Positions 27,858 through 36,430 of a stretch of DNA of 55,053 nucleotides are shown piece by piece. This DNA is from CAYLHB01 sp964383505 (lineage in GTDB: Bacteria; Patescibacteriota; Minisyncoccia; Phycocordibacterales; UBA12088), in contig CAYLHB010000003.1 in NCBI GenBank assembly GCA_964383505.1, forward strand, positions 1-55,053, given 5' to 3'. Below the pieces are notes generated by a model. The model saw nothing but the letters and a program-made list of their open reading frames with translations, had not been told where the DNA came from and did no database searches. The translations under genes and the position numbers were made by a program. Within the stretch, counting starts at the first letter, position 1, and each line of letters begins with the position of its first letter.

Positions 27858-29294
27858 ATGAGGAGCATCATCACCACACAGAACGTCGACGTAACGTACA
27901 ATGCGGGCAAGAGCAACGAGTTTAAGGCGTTGCAGAACGTCAATATCGAGATTGCGGCCCGCGAGTACATCATTTTCTTCGGTCCTTCGGGGTGTGGGAA
28001 GTCCACACTCCTCTACTCGATTTTCGGCGTGCTCGCGCCGACCTCTGGCAAGGTGATTGTGAAGGGGGATAGTGTGTACGACTATAGTCCTATGGAGCTC
28101 GTGATGTACCAGAGGAAGACTATGGGTATCATGTACCAACAGTTCAACCTCATTCCATCGCTTACCGTGCTCGACAATGTGCAGTTGCCGCTCATTTTTG
28201 CCGGTCAGCCCCCTATGGTGCGCGAGAAAAGTGCGATGCAGCTCTTGGAGCGGTTCGGCATTGCGCACGTGGCACACAAACGGCCCGCGCTCCTCTCGGG
28301 AGGTCAACAGCAGAGGGTGTCGGTCGCCCGCTCACTTGTGAACGACCCGGAGATACTCATTGCCGACGAGCCGGTTGGCAACCTTGACGCTGTTTCCGCA
28401 GAAGCAGTTATGAATACACTTGAGGAGATAAATATGCGTGACAAAAAAACCGTACTTCTTGTCACGCATGATGCGAAGTATTTGCCCTACGCGCATCGTG
28501 TGTTCTATCTCAATTATGGCAACGTGGATCGTATCGTTGTTAACCCAGAAAAACGGCAGATCATGAAGGTGCGCCCGGGTGAGACCATCGTGACCGAAAT
28601 CGAGCAATTGGCGCGCATTTACCCATATGATTCTCCTGACCAGCTTCGTGTGAAGAGTATCGTCAATTTCCTCACACAAAACCTTTCCTTTGACCAAATC
28701 GTCCGGCTTGAAAAGATGATTCAACATGTAATAGGAGGAGTACTTGGCGAGGAACAGTTTGTTACCATTTTACGAACTGATTTTGAAAAAGGCGGCGTGG
28801 GTATTAAGCCCAAGCAGGCCTCTGACATGGCGCGCAAAATTTACCAAGTACTTGAGCAATCGAAAGACGTTGTACGTTTTAGACGTGAGCACCATGGATC
28901 GGAGACAGTTGACCTTGCCAAGCTCGATCTCGTAAAGGGTATACAGGCATATGTGCTCGAAGAGTATAAAGTTGAGCCAGACTCGCGACTCTTGGAGCGA
29001 CTCACCAAATCAGTGGAAGCACGGGTGTATGGCTACATCAGTCGTGAAGAGTTCCATCGCCAGCTTCGTCTCACGGCGGATGAGGGGGGTGGGGGCTTTG
29101 ATATCTACATGGCGGCCGATCTCTCACGCTACCTTGAGAAGCTCATTGCGCAAGGTGTATCACACTTCTCCCAGCACCAAGAAGCGCGACCGGACGCAAC
29201 AAATTTGCACGCACAACAGGCGAAGAAGTTTGAAGAGATGGATAAGGGCCTTCTTTACAAGCTTAGTAAGCTCTTACATAGAGGAGGGAAGTAA
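27858..29294 (+). CDS. ABC transporter ATP-binding protein (LolD/MacB type) with long C-terminal extension
   Basis: A 478-residue protein. The ATPase domain (about residues 1-225) has Walker A GPSGCGKST (about 42-50), a Q-loop with YQQFNLIPSLTVLDNV, signature LSGGQQQRVSVARSL, Walker B EILIADEPVGNLD and a switch histidine in VTHDAKYL. LolD/MacB ATPases end near residue 225-235, so the following 245 residues are an unusual helical extension of unknown role. It pairs with the FtsX/MacB permease downstream (29459) and probably powers export or mechanotransmission at the membrane, not import. Starts at ATG 27858, 39 bases after the Fn3 gene. Confidence 0.88.
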   Translation: MRSIITTQNVDVTYNAGKSNEFKALQNVNIEIAAREYIIFFGPSGCGKSTLLYSIFGVLAPTSGKVIVKGDSVYDYSPMELVMYQRKTMGIMYQQFNLIPSLTVLDNVQLPLIFAGQPPMVREKSAMQLLERFGIAHVAHKRPALLSGGQQQRVSVARSLVNDPEILIADEPVGNLDAVSAEAVMNTLEEINMRDKKTVLLVTHDAKYLPYAHRVFYLNYGNVDRIVVNPEKRQIMKVRPGETIVTEIEQLARIYPYDSPDQLRVKSIVNFLTQNLSFDQIVRLEKMIQHVIGGVLGEEQFVTILRTDFEKGGVGIKPKQASDMARKIYQVLEQSKDVVRFRREHHGSETVDLAKLDLVKGIQAYVLEEYKVEPDSRLLERLTKSVEARVYGYISREEFHRQLRLTADEGGGGFDIYMAADLSRYLEKLIAQGVSHFSQHQEARPDATNLHAQQAKKFEEMDKGLLYKLSKLLHRGGK

Positions 29295-29385
29295 ATAATT
29301 TCCAATGTCTAATGTCCAACTTCTAAAAGGTACAATCCGACACACTGGTTGATAATTAGAAATTGGGAATTAGAAATTAAAAAAA
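29295..29385. repeat. AT-rich intergenic repeat (copy 3)
   Basis: Spacer containing AATAATTTCCAATGTCTAAT and, after about 30 bases, ATAATTAGAAATTGGGAATT, an imperfect inverted pair built from the same words as copy 1. It lies between the ABC ATPase and permease genes and lengthens a gap that would otherwise be short. Confidence 0.6.
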
Positions 29386-29458
29386 CGTACATGCTACAAT
29401 CGTAAGAGCGTTCTGATAGTCAAACACACTCCACGTACTACGCACTACCTACACTTTT

Positions 29459-30667
29459 ATGCGCGCACAAGACATCGCCAAACTTTCGACCAGAATGTTC
29501 AAAACGAATCCCGCTCGTACATGGCTCACCATTTTAGGTATGGGTGTGGGAACGGGCGCGGTCGTCACCCTCGTGGGTCTCGGGTTTGGGCTTCAGAACA
29601 TCATCCTCGAACAAATCATTCTCGGAGAGACACTTCTCTCCCTCAACGTCAACAACCCCCCCGCACGCTCCGTGGTGCTCAATCCTTCGACCGCTCAAGA
29701 GCTCCTTGATATACCAAGAGTAAAGGATGTGGCACCCACGGCAAGCTTTGCCGCACTCATAACCTACGAGGGATTAACTGGCAATACTTTTCTAAGTGGC
29801 GCAAATCCTCCCTTTTTTCGCTACACAGGAGCGAAAGCGGTTGCAGGGCGACTTTTTGAGGACAAAACACTTGCCGACGACAAAAACAATGTGCTCCTCT
29901 CCAAAGCTATGCTGAAGCTTTTTGGAGTGGAAAATCCTGAGGAGGCACTCGGTAAGCAGGTGTCTTTCCGAATTTTCATACCAAAAGAGGGAAGCAAAGA
30001 AACTATTGAATCAGAGGTGAAAAAAAAGTTCACCATTGTTGGTATTACCAACGAGGAGAGCAGACCCACCGCTACGATACTGCTCGACGAACTCTCTGCG
30101 CTTGTGGATATCAAAGAGTATGAGAAGGTGCAGGTGCGTGTTGAGACGACGGGCGACCTTGAAGCGGTGACCGCCGCAATTGTGGAGAAGGGGTTTGGGG
30201 TGACTGCGCTCTCAAAAACGGTTGATCAAGCAAACAAAATCTTCCAGGGTATTCAAGCGGTACTTGCGGTGTTTGGCGGTATCGCGCTTGTAGTTTCCGC
30301 CATCGGTATGTTCAACACCATGACCGTCACCCTTCTTGAACGTACGGGAGAGATTGGCATCATGCGCACACTTGGAGCGTCAAGCCAAGACATCAAAATA
30401 CTCTTCGTGTCCGAGGCGGTTATCGTGGGGTTTTTGGGAGGGTGCGTGGGTATTTCGATAGGGGTGGGTATCGGTTTTGCCCTCAACACCATGGTGAATG
30501 TCGCCGCATCGAGCTTTGGCGGAAAGTCCGTCTCGCTCTTCGCGTATCCCCTCCCGTTCATCCTCTTCATTGCCACATTCTCAGCGGTGGTTGGCTTCCT
30601 GACAGGGGTCTTTCCCGCGCGCCGCGCCGCAGGTCTCAACCCGCTCGACGCGATGCGGTACAAATAG
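29459..30667 (+). CDS. ABC transporter permease, MacB/FtsX family
   Basis: A 402-residue membrane protein. One N-terminal transmembrane helix (TWLTILGMGVGTGAVVTLVG, about 21-45), a periplasmic-type MacB_PCD domain (about 50-260) and three C-terminal helices (about 265-395). The loop ERTGEIGIMRTLGAS and the end PARRAAGLNPLDAMRYK are diagnostic of MacB/FtsX permeases. It should dimerise and work with the ATPase encoded just upstream. The periplasmic domain here faces the outside of a cell that probably lacks an outer membrane. TACACT ends 3 bases before ATG 29459, so the gene may also have its own start of transcription after the repeat-filled gap. Confidence 0.9.
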   Translation: MRAQDIAKLSTRMFKTNPARTWLTILGMGVGTGAVVTLVGLGFGLQNIILEQIILGETLLSLNVNNPPARSVVLNPSTAQELLDIPRVKDVAPTASFAALITYEGLTGNTFLSGANPPFFRYTGAKAVAGRLFEDKTLADDKNNVLLSKAMLKLFGVENPEEALGKQVSFRIFIPKEGSKETIESEVKKKFTIVGITNEESRPTATILLDELSALVDIKEYEKVQVRVETTGDLEAVTAAIVEKGFGVTALSKTVDQANKIFQGIQAVLAVFGGIALVVSAIGMFNTMTVTLLERTGEIGIMRTLGASSQDIKILFVSEAVIVGFLGGCVGISIGVGIGFALNTMVNVAASSFGGKSVSLFAYPLPFILFIATFSAVVGFLTGVFPARRAAGLNPLDAMRYK

Positions 30668-30782
30668 TACCCCCGTTTTTAAAGAGACCAGGTACCTTGA
30701 AAGCGTATAGTTGATGCGAGGAGGTGTAGGGTACGAACCCTTTATCCACAGGGTTATGCTCTTTGCGGAGTAGGGTACGGGG

Positions 30783-30788
30783 TATACT
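30783..30788 (+). promoter_or_regulatory. TATACT -10-like box, leaderless start
   Basis: GGGGTATACT ends 10 bases before ATG 30799. It selects that start over an in-frame upstream codon at 30763, which lies before the box. Confidence 0.55.
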
Positions 30789-30798
30789 TACTATATCC

Positions 30799-32631
30799 AT
30801 GTCTTCGCACGTCACGCGAGAAGCAGGGCATATTGCTATAACCACATTACTCTCCTTTGTGGCGCTTTTCCTTATTGCCACTATGTTCAACGTGGGTACC
30901 AAAGTGGATGAGGTGGTTGCTGGTAACGATCGTGCAACTACATCGGTGTTTGTGCTCAATACGCCACCCAACTGGGCTACCGATGCACAGGAGCTATTCC
31001 CATCCTCGACCGCAACACCCACCAATGTGGGCACCTCGACCTGGTGGACAGCAGTGGGAGACGATACCAACGGAGAAAACTATTTCCTCCTTATTTGCGG
31101 AGGTGCCTCAACTGCCCCTGATGCCCGCGAAAATAATTCGCCAGTGTGTGTTGGACCTTCCACACAGCTTGCAGTTTCTGCGACCACCACTGACAATACG
31201 GTGGCGTATGCTTCCCGTGTGGCGCTCGATGGCGACGCTGAGTCCACAGATTGGTATGCATGGATATGTGATGCGTCGAACGGAACTGCGGGTACCGCAA
31301 AGTGCAACGTGACCTATAAGCAGGGTACTGGTGATACTGCATCACCTTTTAAGGTAAATCATAGGCCGACATTTACGGCCGCGAGTTTTACTGACACCAG
31401 TCCGGTGAACCCGGGCGCACTCCTTACATGGAATACCGATGCAGATGATGCAGATAGTGATGGCGGGGACGACAACATACGACTTTGGGTTTGTGTCGAC
31501 AACAACTTTACAGCGGGTATCGGATGTACGGGACCCGGAGGTGAGTGGGCGTCAAGTAGCCCGACTCTTACCGACCCAAGTGCTGCCACGACGACAAAAA
31601 CTCCATATCCCGATGCAAACAACTACACCGCATATGGTTTTATCGTAGATGAGCACCTCCTCCCTGCGTCAGGTGGGGACCAGGGTGCCAACTCGGTTGT
31701 TGAAATAAGTAATGTGGCACCGCGTGTCGCTACGAGCTCTATTACGCTCTATGATGTGGGAACAACATCAGATCCTCTGGATCTCACAGTTGAAGGGGGT
31801 CTTACTAGTGGATATGTGGTGCAGTTTGATGTGGATGACGACAACAGTTGTCAGACAGTGTTGGCGGGAAATGAGATTTCAAGCATTGCGAGTTCAAGCG
31901 TGTATCGTTCAGCGGTGGGAGGCACCTACGGGCTTGGATGCTACCTCTCAAGCCAGTACGACGTGAATAACTGCTACACCAATGCGAGCTCATTCTTTGC
32001 GCCCACGTGCTATCGCGTACCGGGTACCTGCTCGGGTACCGGTGACACGACCGAGCGATGGGAGTGTATCTTTTCGCTCTGGTTTACCGCGGAGAACACC
32101 GTGGTGGGTGCGTACACCGCGCAAGATTGGCGAGGCGCATTTGCGGCGCGAGACGATGACAACCTGGTTGGTGCCATTTCCGGTGGCGACACGGGGCGCG
32201 ACTTGAACGACTACATGGCGTTCAGTGTGACGCAAGACCAGATTCAGTATGGAAACCTTGAGCCGACGCAGAATACCGGTACCCTCATTGCAACCACCAC
32301 CCTTAATGCGCTCGGCAACGTCGGCCTCGATGTGCTTTTGCAAGGAGATGGTGAAATGTGCCCCACGTACCCCACATGCTCCGGCCTCACTAACAACACA
32401 ATTTACGCCAACAACCAGGAGTATGCGCTTGGTGTGGGTACATCGTACGGGAGTGGTACCGACCTATCAACCACAACATCGGCAGAGCTCGAAATTAATG
32501 TGCCGAAATCAACTGCAACCTCATCGCCAGCAAACGACGATATCTACTGGGGTATCTTGGTTCCCGGAAGCATCAACTACTCTGGTGATTACGTAGGAAG
32601 GAACCTGCTCACTGGTAAAATCGACGATTAG
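30799..32631 (+). CDS. secreted surface protein sharing the giant protein's C-terminal module
   Basis: A 610-residue protein with an N-terminal hydrophobic helix (IAITTLLSFVALFLIATMFN) and several Ig-like stretches. No enzyme motif was found. The C-terminal 300 residues (about 310-610) follow the same order of motifs as the giant protein's end (nt 24290-25057): SSxYRSxVG...C, NNCY, a Cys-rich loop, VxFxAExTxxGxYxAxxW, a LxYGxL..TGT segment, and a terminal NDDIYWGILVP (GNIYWGIYVP in the giant). The asparagine/aspartate-rich segment DADDADSDGGDDN (about 215-230) could bind calcium. The shared end may mediate anchoring or secretion; that is inference. A strong terminator follows. Confidence 0.7.
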   Translation: MSSHVTREAGHIAITTLLSFVALFLIATMFNVGTKVDEVVAGNDRATTSVFVLNTPPNWATDAQELFPSSTATPTNVGTSTWWTAVGDDTNGENYFLLICGGASTAPDARENNSPVCVGPSTQLAVSATTTDNTVAYASRVALDGDAESTDWYAWICDASNGTAGTAKCNVTYKQGTGDTASPFKVNHRPTFTAASFTDTSPVNPGALLTWNTDADDADSDGGDDNIRLWVCVDNNFTAGIGCTGPGGEWASSSPTLTDPSAATTTKTPYPDANNYTAYGFIVDEHLLPASGGDQGANSVVEISNVAPRVATSSITLYDVGTTSDPLDLTVEGGLTSGYVVQFDVDDDNSCQTVLAGNEISSIASSSVYRSAVGGTYGLGCYLSSQYDVNNCYTNASSFFAPTCYRVPGTCSGTGDTTERWECIFSLWFTAENTVVGAYTAQDWRGAFAARDDDNLVGAISGGDTGRDLNDYMAFSVTQDQIQYGNLEPTQNTGTLIATTTLNALGNVGLDVLLQGDGEMCPTYPTCSGLTNNTIYANNQEYALGVGTSYGSGTDLSTTTSAELEINVPKSTATSSPANDDIYWGILVPGSINYSGDYVGRNLLTGKIDD

Positions 32632-32661
32632 TTGTTTGTACTAAGTGTCTACGTGCGTAGT

Positions 32662-32686
32662 ACTTGCTTGCGGCCGCAAGTTTTTT
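32662..32686 (+). terminator. intrinsic terminator after 30799-32631
   Basis: ACTTGC (32662-32667), an 8-base loop and GCAAGT (32676-32681) are followed by TTTTT. The inner CTTGCGGCCGCAAG is itself a perfect palindrome. Confidence 0.7.
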
Positions 32687-32956
32687 AATTACAGGTGGTG
32701 TGTGCGAGTTCAGGCAGATGTGCTCACAGCCCATTATTCTATGTACATTGATTGCATCTCGCTCTGTCTTATGTGTGGGGTATCGTAGATAAGGGCAGGT
32801 GCGAGACAGCTTTTCGCTGTCCTCATAGCTGTGATTGACGTGTTGCTGTGCACAGTTTATACCCATACGCGATTTTCATTTTCTCCGTTTCCTCGCTACA
32901 ATTGCTCGAAGGGCTGGGCGAGAGCCCGTACGGTGCTGTACATATAAAGGCAGGGT
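32687..32956. other. spacer with possible promoter
   Basis: No gene seen. TTGACG (32835-32840), 17 bases, then TATACC (32858-32863) is the best sigma70-like -35/-10 pair in the window. TACAAT near 32898 is a second -10 candidate. Either could make a leader transcript for the cohesin/dockerin cluster or a small RNA. Confidence 0.35.
32943..32948 (+). promoter_or_regulatory. TATAAA -10-like box, leaderless start
   Basis: TATAAA ends 8 bases before ATG 32957. Confidence 0.4.
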
Positions 32957-34078
32957 ATGTCAACTTTCTTTCGTGCATCCTTACTTGTAGCGATTTCCCT
33001 TGCGGTGTGGGGCACTGTTGTGCCGAGCGCACTTGCGGGGTTCGGTATCACTCCTCCTGCGGTGCGCAATGACAAGCTCGGACGCGGGACGGTTTTCACG
33101 CAGGACATCATTTTGGTGCGCGGTGACCCGGTTGAAGACCTCATGGCGGAGCTCACCGTGAGTGCTCCCGGGTTTGATGGGTGGATTTCAATAGATAAGG
33201 GCAATCGTTTCCTTCTCCCCAAAGGAGCACAGCAGGTACCCATCAAGGTGACGGTGCAGGTGCCGCAGGATGCTAGCTACGATCGCTACCAAGGGTACAT
33301 CCGCATTAAGACTACTTCACCTGATCCCGCTTCCGGTGTCTCAATCGCGCTTGGTGCGCAGATAGATATTGATATAAGAGTGCAGGATAAAATAAAAGAC
33401 TTTGAGGTACGCAGGGTGCTTCTCTCGGAAACGGAAGCACCGCGCCAGCTCGCGTGGCTCATGTTCCCGGGGAAAATCACCTTTACTATGGAGCTTGAGA
33501 ACACGGGGAATGCCCCCGTTGCCCCTTCGAAAGTGGTGTTTGAACTTCTCGATAAGCGCAATACGACGGTGCTTGAAACTGTCGAAAATACGAATGTGAT
33601 TGAGGAGGTGAATCCGTTTGAAACGAAAGATGTGAAGGCGTTCCTCCCCACGCGCCTCCCGCCCGGTGCATATCTTGTGCGGTACTCCATTTTCCATTTT
33701 GAAGACCAAGTTAAAAAAAGTGGTGAGCTCACACTCTCCGTACTCCCACGCGGCACGCTCTCCGCCTACATCGGCTACGGGTTCGAGGGACTCTCCCGTG
33801 CCGACCAGATTTCACTTTTCGCACCTATAGCGGTGCTTCTCATAGCACTCATTGCAGGAGCGCTCATTGTGAGGGGGCGACGCGCACGCAGGCGGCGACG
33901 CCCACCACATGGGGCGGACTCGTATGATAATGCACCGCCGGCCCCGCGTCATCCCCGTCAGCCCGAGTACTATGAAGAAGAGCAGTTACCACGACCGCCT
34001 CTGCGTCGCCCGACTACGCGCCCACCCGCTACGAGCCACGGAGTCGTTGATCTTTCGGGCCGTCGGCGCACGCAGTAA
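32957..34078 (+). CDS. membrane-anchored protein with two Ig-like domains
   Basis: A 373-residue protein with a signal peptide (SLLVAISLAVWGTVVPSALA), an Ig-like domain with PPAVRNDKLGRGTVFTQDI (about 25-140), a second Ig-like domain (about 160-270, TMELENTGNAPVAPSKVVFE, close to NEW3/CARDB-type folds), a transmembrane helix (about 287-308, SLFAPIAVLLIALIAGALIV) and a basic, proline-rich cytoplasmic tail. Family unknown. It is the first gene of the cohesin/dockerin cluster and ends 1 base before the dockerin protein gene, so the two are almost certainly cotranscribed. A scaffold, anchor or assembly role is plausible. Confidence 0.75.
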   Translation: MSTFFRASLLVAISLAVWGTVVPSALAGFGITPPAVRNDKLGRGTVFTQDIILVRGDPVEDLMAELTVSAPGFDGWISIDKGNRFLLPKGAQQVPIKVTVQVPQDASYDRYQGYIRIKTTSPDPASGVSIALGAQIDIDIRVQDKIKDFEVRRVLLSETEAPRQLAWLMFPGKITFTMELENTGNAPVAPSKVVFELLDKRNTTVLETVENTNVIEEVNPFETKDVKAFLPTRLPPGAYLVRYSIFHFEDQVKKSGELTLSVLPRGTLSAYIGYGFEGLSRADQISLFAPIAVLLIALIAGALIVRGRRARRRRRPPHGADSYDNAPPAPRHPRQPEYYEEEQLPRPPLRRPTTRPPATSHGVVDLSGRRRTQ

Positions 34079-34079
34079 C

Positions 34080-35291
34080 ATGCTATGGCACCGCAACGAG
34101 ACGTTCCTCATTATTACCGCGCTCATAGTTGCGGTGGGGCTTCTGTGTGCAGCAGGGTACGCTCCACTTAAGACGACGCACGCACAAACCTTTTCCGCCA
34201 CCACCTCTGTTTCAACCACGGTCTGTGGCGATGCCATCGTGAGCGGTAGTGAGTTTTGCGATCTCGGTTTTGCAAAAAATAACGGCCTCTACGCCACCTC
34301 TACTGCAGATAGGAACTGTAACGCCAACTGCACCGCCTACGGCCCGTACTGCGGTGATTACCTCGTTCAGCCGCTCTATGGCGAAGAGTGTGACGACGGA
34401 GCAAACGTGGCGGGAGATCTCTGTGATCCTGTGTGTCAGAACGAGTCACCACCAGTGACGACCGGAGGCGGAGGCGGAGGCGGGTCGTCAGGCGGAGGCG
34501 GCGGAGGCGGCGGTAAGTCGAGTGGAGCGAGCCAGCGGGGAGTGCCCGGTGCGGCAACGACGGGCACCATACCCTTTGAGGGAGTGACCGATGTGACCGT
34601 AAACGGCAAAGCGTCACCGGGCGCGACCGTGAGCATTCTCAAGGATGGTGAAATCGAAAAGGTGGTTGAGGCGGACTCGAGTGCGGAATTTTCGCATACA
34701 CTCTCCGATCTCACGCCGGGTATCACCACACTCTCGTTTCGTGCCACGGATCGAACCGGCTTGGAGAGTTTGGCGTTTTCAACCACGTTTCAGGTGATTG
34801 AAAACGCGGTTACCACGCTTTCCGGCATCCTCATTCCTCCCACCATCCTCCTAAACCCCACCAAGGTGGCACCGGGTGCGACCCTCACCATTTCAGGTGC
34901 CGCAGTGCCGAATGCGAAGGTGTTTGCAGTTATAAACAGCGAGGAGGGGAAAGAGGAAACACTTGCGACTGCGCAGGGAGTGTACCAGCTTGTCTATACT
35001 CCCGAGGGACTCGCCACAGAGCAGTACCATACCGTAAAGACAAACTACACCGACCCGGGAGATCCCGACCTCAAGAGCGGGTACAGTCAAATCGCCTCAT
35101 TCTACCTCGGGGTGCAGGATGCCGGTGCGCCTGCAGGGGCAGACCTCAACGGCGATAGCAAGGTGAACCTCACCGACTTCTCGATTCTCCTGTTCCACTG
35201 GAACACCACCAATGTGGTAGCCGATATCAACAAAGACGGCACCGTGTCCCTCACCGACTTCTCCATCATGCTCTTCAATTGGACCGGCTAG
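34080..35291 (+). CDS. secreted Cys-rich protein with C-terminal dockerin
   Basis: A 403-residue protein. Signal or anchor helix (FLIITALIVAVGLLCAAGY), a cysteine-rich region at about 40-120 with CGDAIVSGSEFCD and YGEECDDGANVAGDLCDPVC (DUF4215/myxococcal disulfide-repeat type), a polyglycine linker, two Ig-like modules (about 155-345) and a dockerin at 355-403 with loops DLNGDSKVNLTD and DINKDGTVSLTD followed by FSIxLFxW. ATG 34080 is taken because it starts 1 base after the upstream stop and has the signal peptide; a longer frame overlaps the upstream gene. The last third matches 159-2063, and 29 bases (35256-35284) equal 2028-2056 exactly. Probably binds the cohesin proteins encoded next. 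Confidence 0.85.
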   Translation: MLWHRNETFLIITALIVAVGLLCAAGYAPLKTTHAQTFSATTSVSTTVCGDAIVSGSEFCDLGFAKNNGLYATSTADRNCNANCTAYGPYCGDYLVQPLYGEECDDGANVAGDLCDPVCQNESPPVTTGGGGGGGSSGGGGGGGGKSSGASQRGVPGAATTGTIPFEGVTDVTVNGKASPGATVSILKDGEIEKVVEADSSAEFSHTLSDLTPGITTLSFRATDRTGLESLAFSTTFQVIENAVTTLSGILIPPTILLNPTKVAPGATLTISGAAVPNAKVFAVINSEEGKEETLATAQGVYQLVYTPEGLATEQYHTVKTNYTDPGDPDLKSGYSQIASFYLGVQDAGAPAGADLNGDSKVNLTDFSILLFHWNTTNVVADINKDGTVSLTDFSIMLFNWTG

Positions 35292-35329
35292 CTGTGAGTT
35301 ATGGGTACGCGCATACCTGCATCCTGGAG

Positions 35330-35335
35330 TATACT
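35330..35335 (+). promoter_or_regulatory. TATACT -10-like box, leaderless start
   Basis: GGAGTATACT ends 6 bases before ATG 35342, so transcription would begin at the start codon. It excludes a longer frame from 35279. Confidence 0.6.
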
Positions 35336-35341
35336 TGTCGT

Positions 35342-36430
35342 ATGAGGCCCTACATCATAGTGGCGTTCCTTGCGGTATGTGTGTGGGTGGTTCCTGAAGG
35401 TGCGTATGCGTCCAAGATATTCATGGACCCCGCACAGGTGGAGTACAACCGCCTCGACAGGTTCTACGTGCCTATTCGCATCGACACCGAGGGCGAGTGC
35501 GTAAACGCGGTCACTGTAGAGCTTCGCTACGACCAGAACGACATCAATGTCGTTGATGTTGCCACCGGGGACTCTATTGTGACCCACTGGGTTGAGGCAC
35601 CCGCAGTACTACGCACGGAGGGCATTGTGCGCTTTTCGGGTGGGGTGGTGGGTGGCTACTGCGGGCGCATCGTAGGTGATGCGGGGCAGACGAATGTACT
35701 CGGCTCGCTTGTGGTGACCGGTCTTCCGAAGGACTATCCCATGGGACATCGGACGAGGCACGTCCTCTCTTTTACCCCGGCGACCCAAGTGCTCTTGAAC
35801 GACGGTCGTGGCACCCCCGCACCACTCACCTTGGTTGATGCATCGTTCGATCTCCTCGTTGCACCGTCCGAGTCGGTAGACACATGGCTTACCGACGTGC
35901 GGGCGGATACGGTGGCACCCGAGCTTTTCGACATCACGCTCACGAACGAACCCGGGCTCAACAATGGCCGATGGTTCATTCTTTTTCAAACTAGCGACAA
36001 GCAGAGCGGGGTTGCACGCTACGAGGTCTTGGAGACCGACCCACTTAACTTCGGGTTTTTGAAGTGGTTCCCGCGCCCCTCTTACTGGGTGGAAGCGACG
36101 AGCCCCTACCAACTCAAAGACCAAGAACTGCAATCGAAAATACTGGTGAAGGCGATTGACAAGAACGGGAATCAGCAGGTGGTCGAGTATACTCCGGGGG
36201 ATATCAGTGTGGTGACGAAGGTCTTTCGTGTTGAGGTACTCATCATGAGCGTTGGGTTGCTCGTCCTCGTAGTGCTCCTCGCCTACCTCGTTGCGCGCAT
36301 TCGTCGCGTGCGCAAGGAGGGGGACTTGCGAGTGTTCCCGCAGGCGGAACCCGACACCTTTGGACCATCTACACAGGAACCGCCACAGGGCGACGTTGCC
36401 GATTCTTCCGAGTCGCACACCCAACCATGA
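35342..36430 (+). CDS. membrane-anchored cohesin-like surface protein
   Basis: A 362-residue protein: signal peptide (YIIVAFLAVCVWVVPEGAYA), a cohesin-like domain at about 25-170 (KIFMDPAQVEYNRLDRFYVP, AVTVELRYDQNDINVVDVAT, VRFSGGVVGGYCGRIV), an Ig-like region with PELFDITLTNEPGLNNGRWF (about 200-290), a transmembrane helix (about 298-320, VLIMSVGLLVLVVLLAYLVA) and a short cytoplasmic tail. Two cysteines (in GECVN and YCGR) are positioned to form a disulfide. It shares the SGGxV core strand with the protein at 38294. Its stop overlaps the next start (ATGA at 36427-36430), so the two cohesin proteins are probably made together. Confidence 0.75.
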   Translation: MRPYIIVAFLAVCVWVVPEGAYASKIFMDPAQVEYNRLDRFYVPIRIDTEGECVNAVTVELRYDQNDINVVDVATGDSIVTHWVEAPAVLRTEGIVRFSGGVVGGYCGRIVGDAGQTNVLGSLVVTGLPKDYPMGHRTRHVLSFTPATQVLLNDGRGTPAPLTLVDASFDLLVAPSESVDTWLTDVRADTVAPELFDITLTNEPGLNNGRWFILFQTSDKQSGVARYEVLETDPLNFGFLKWFPRPSYWVEATSPYQLKDQELQSKILVKAIDKNGNQQVVEYTPGDISVVTKVFRVEVLIMSVGLLVLVVLLAYLVARIRRVRKEGDLRVFPQAEPDTFGPSTQEPPQGDVADSSESHTQP

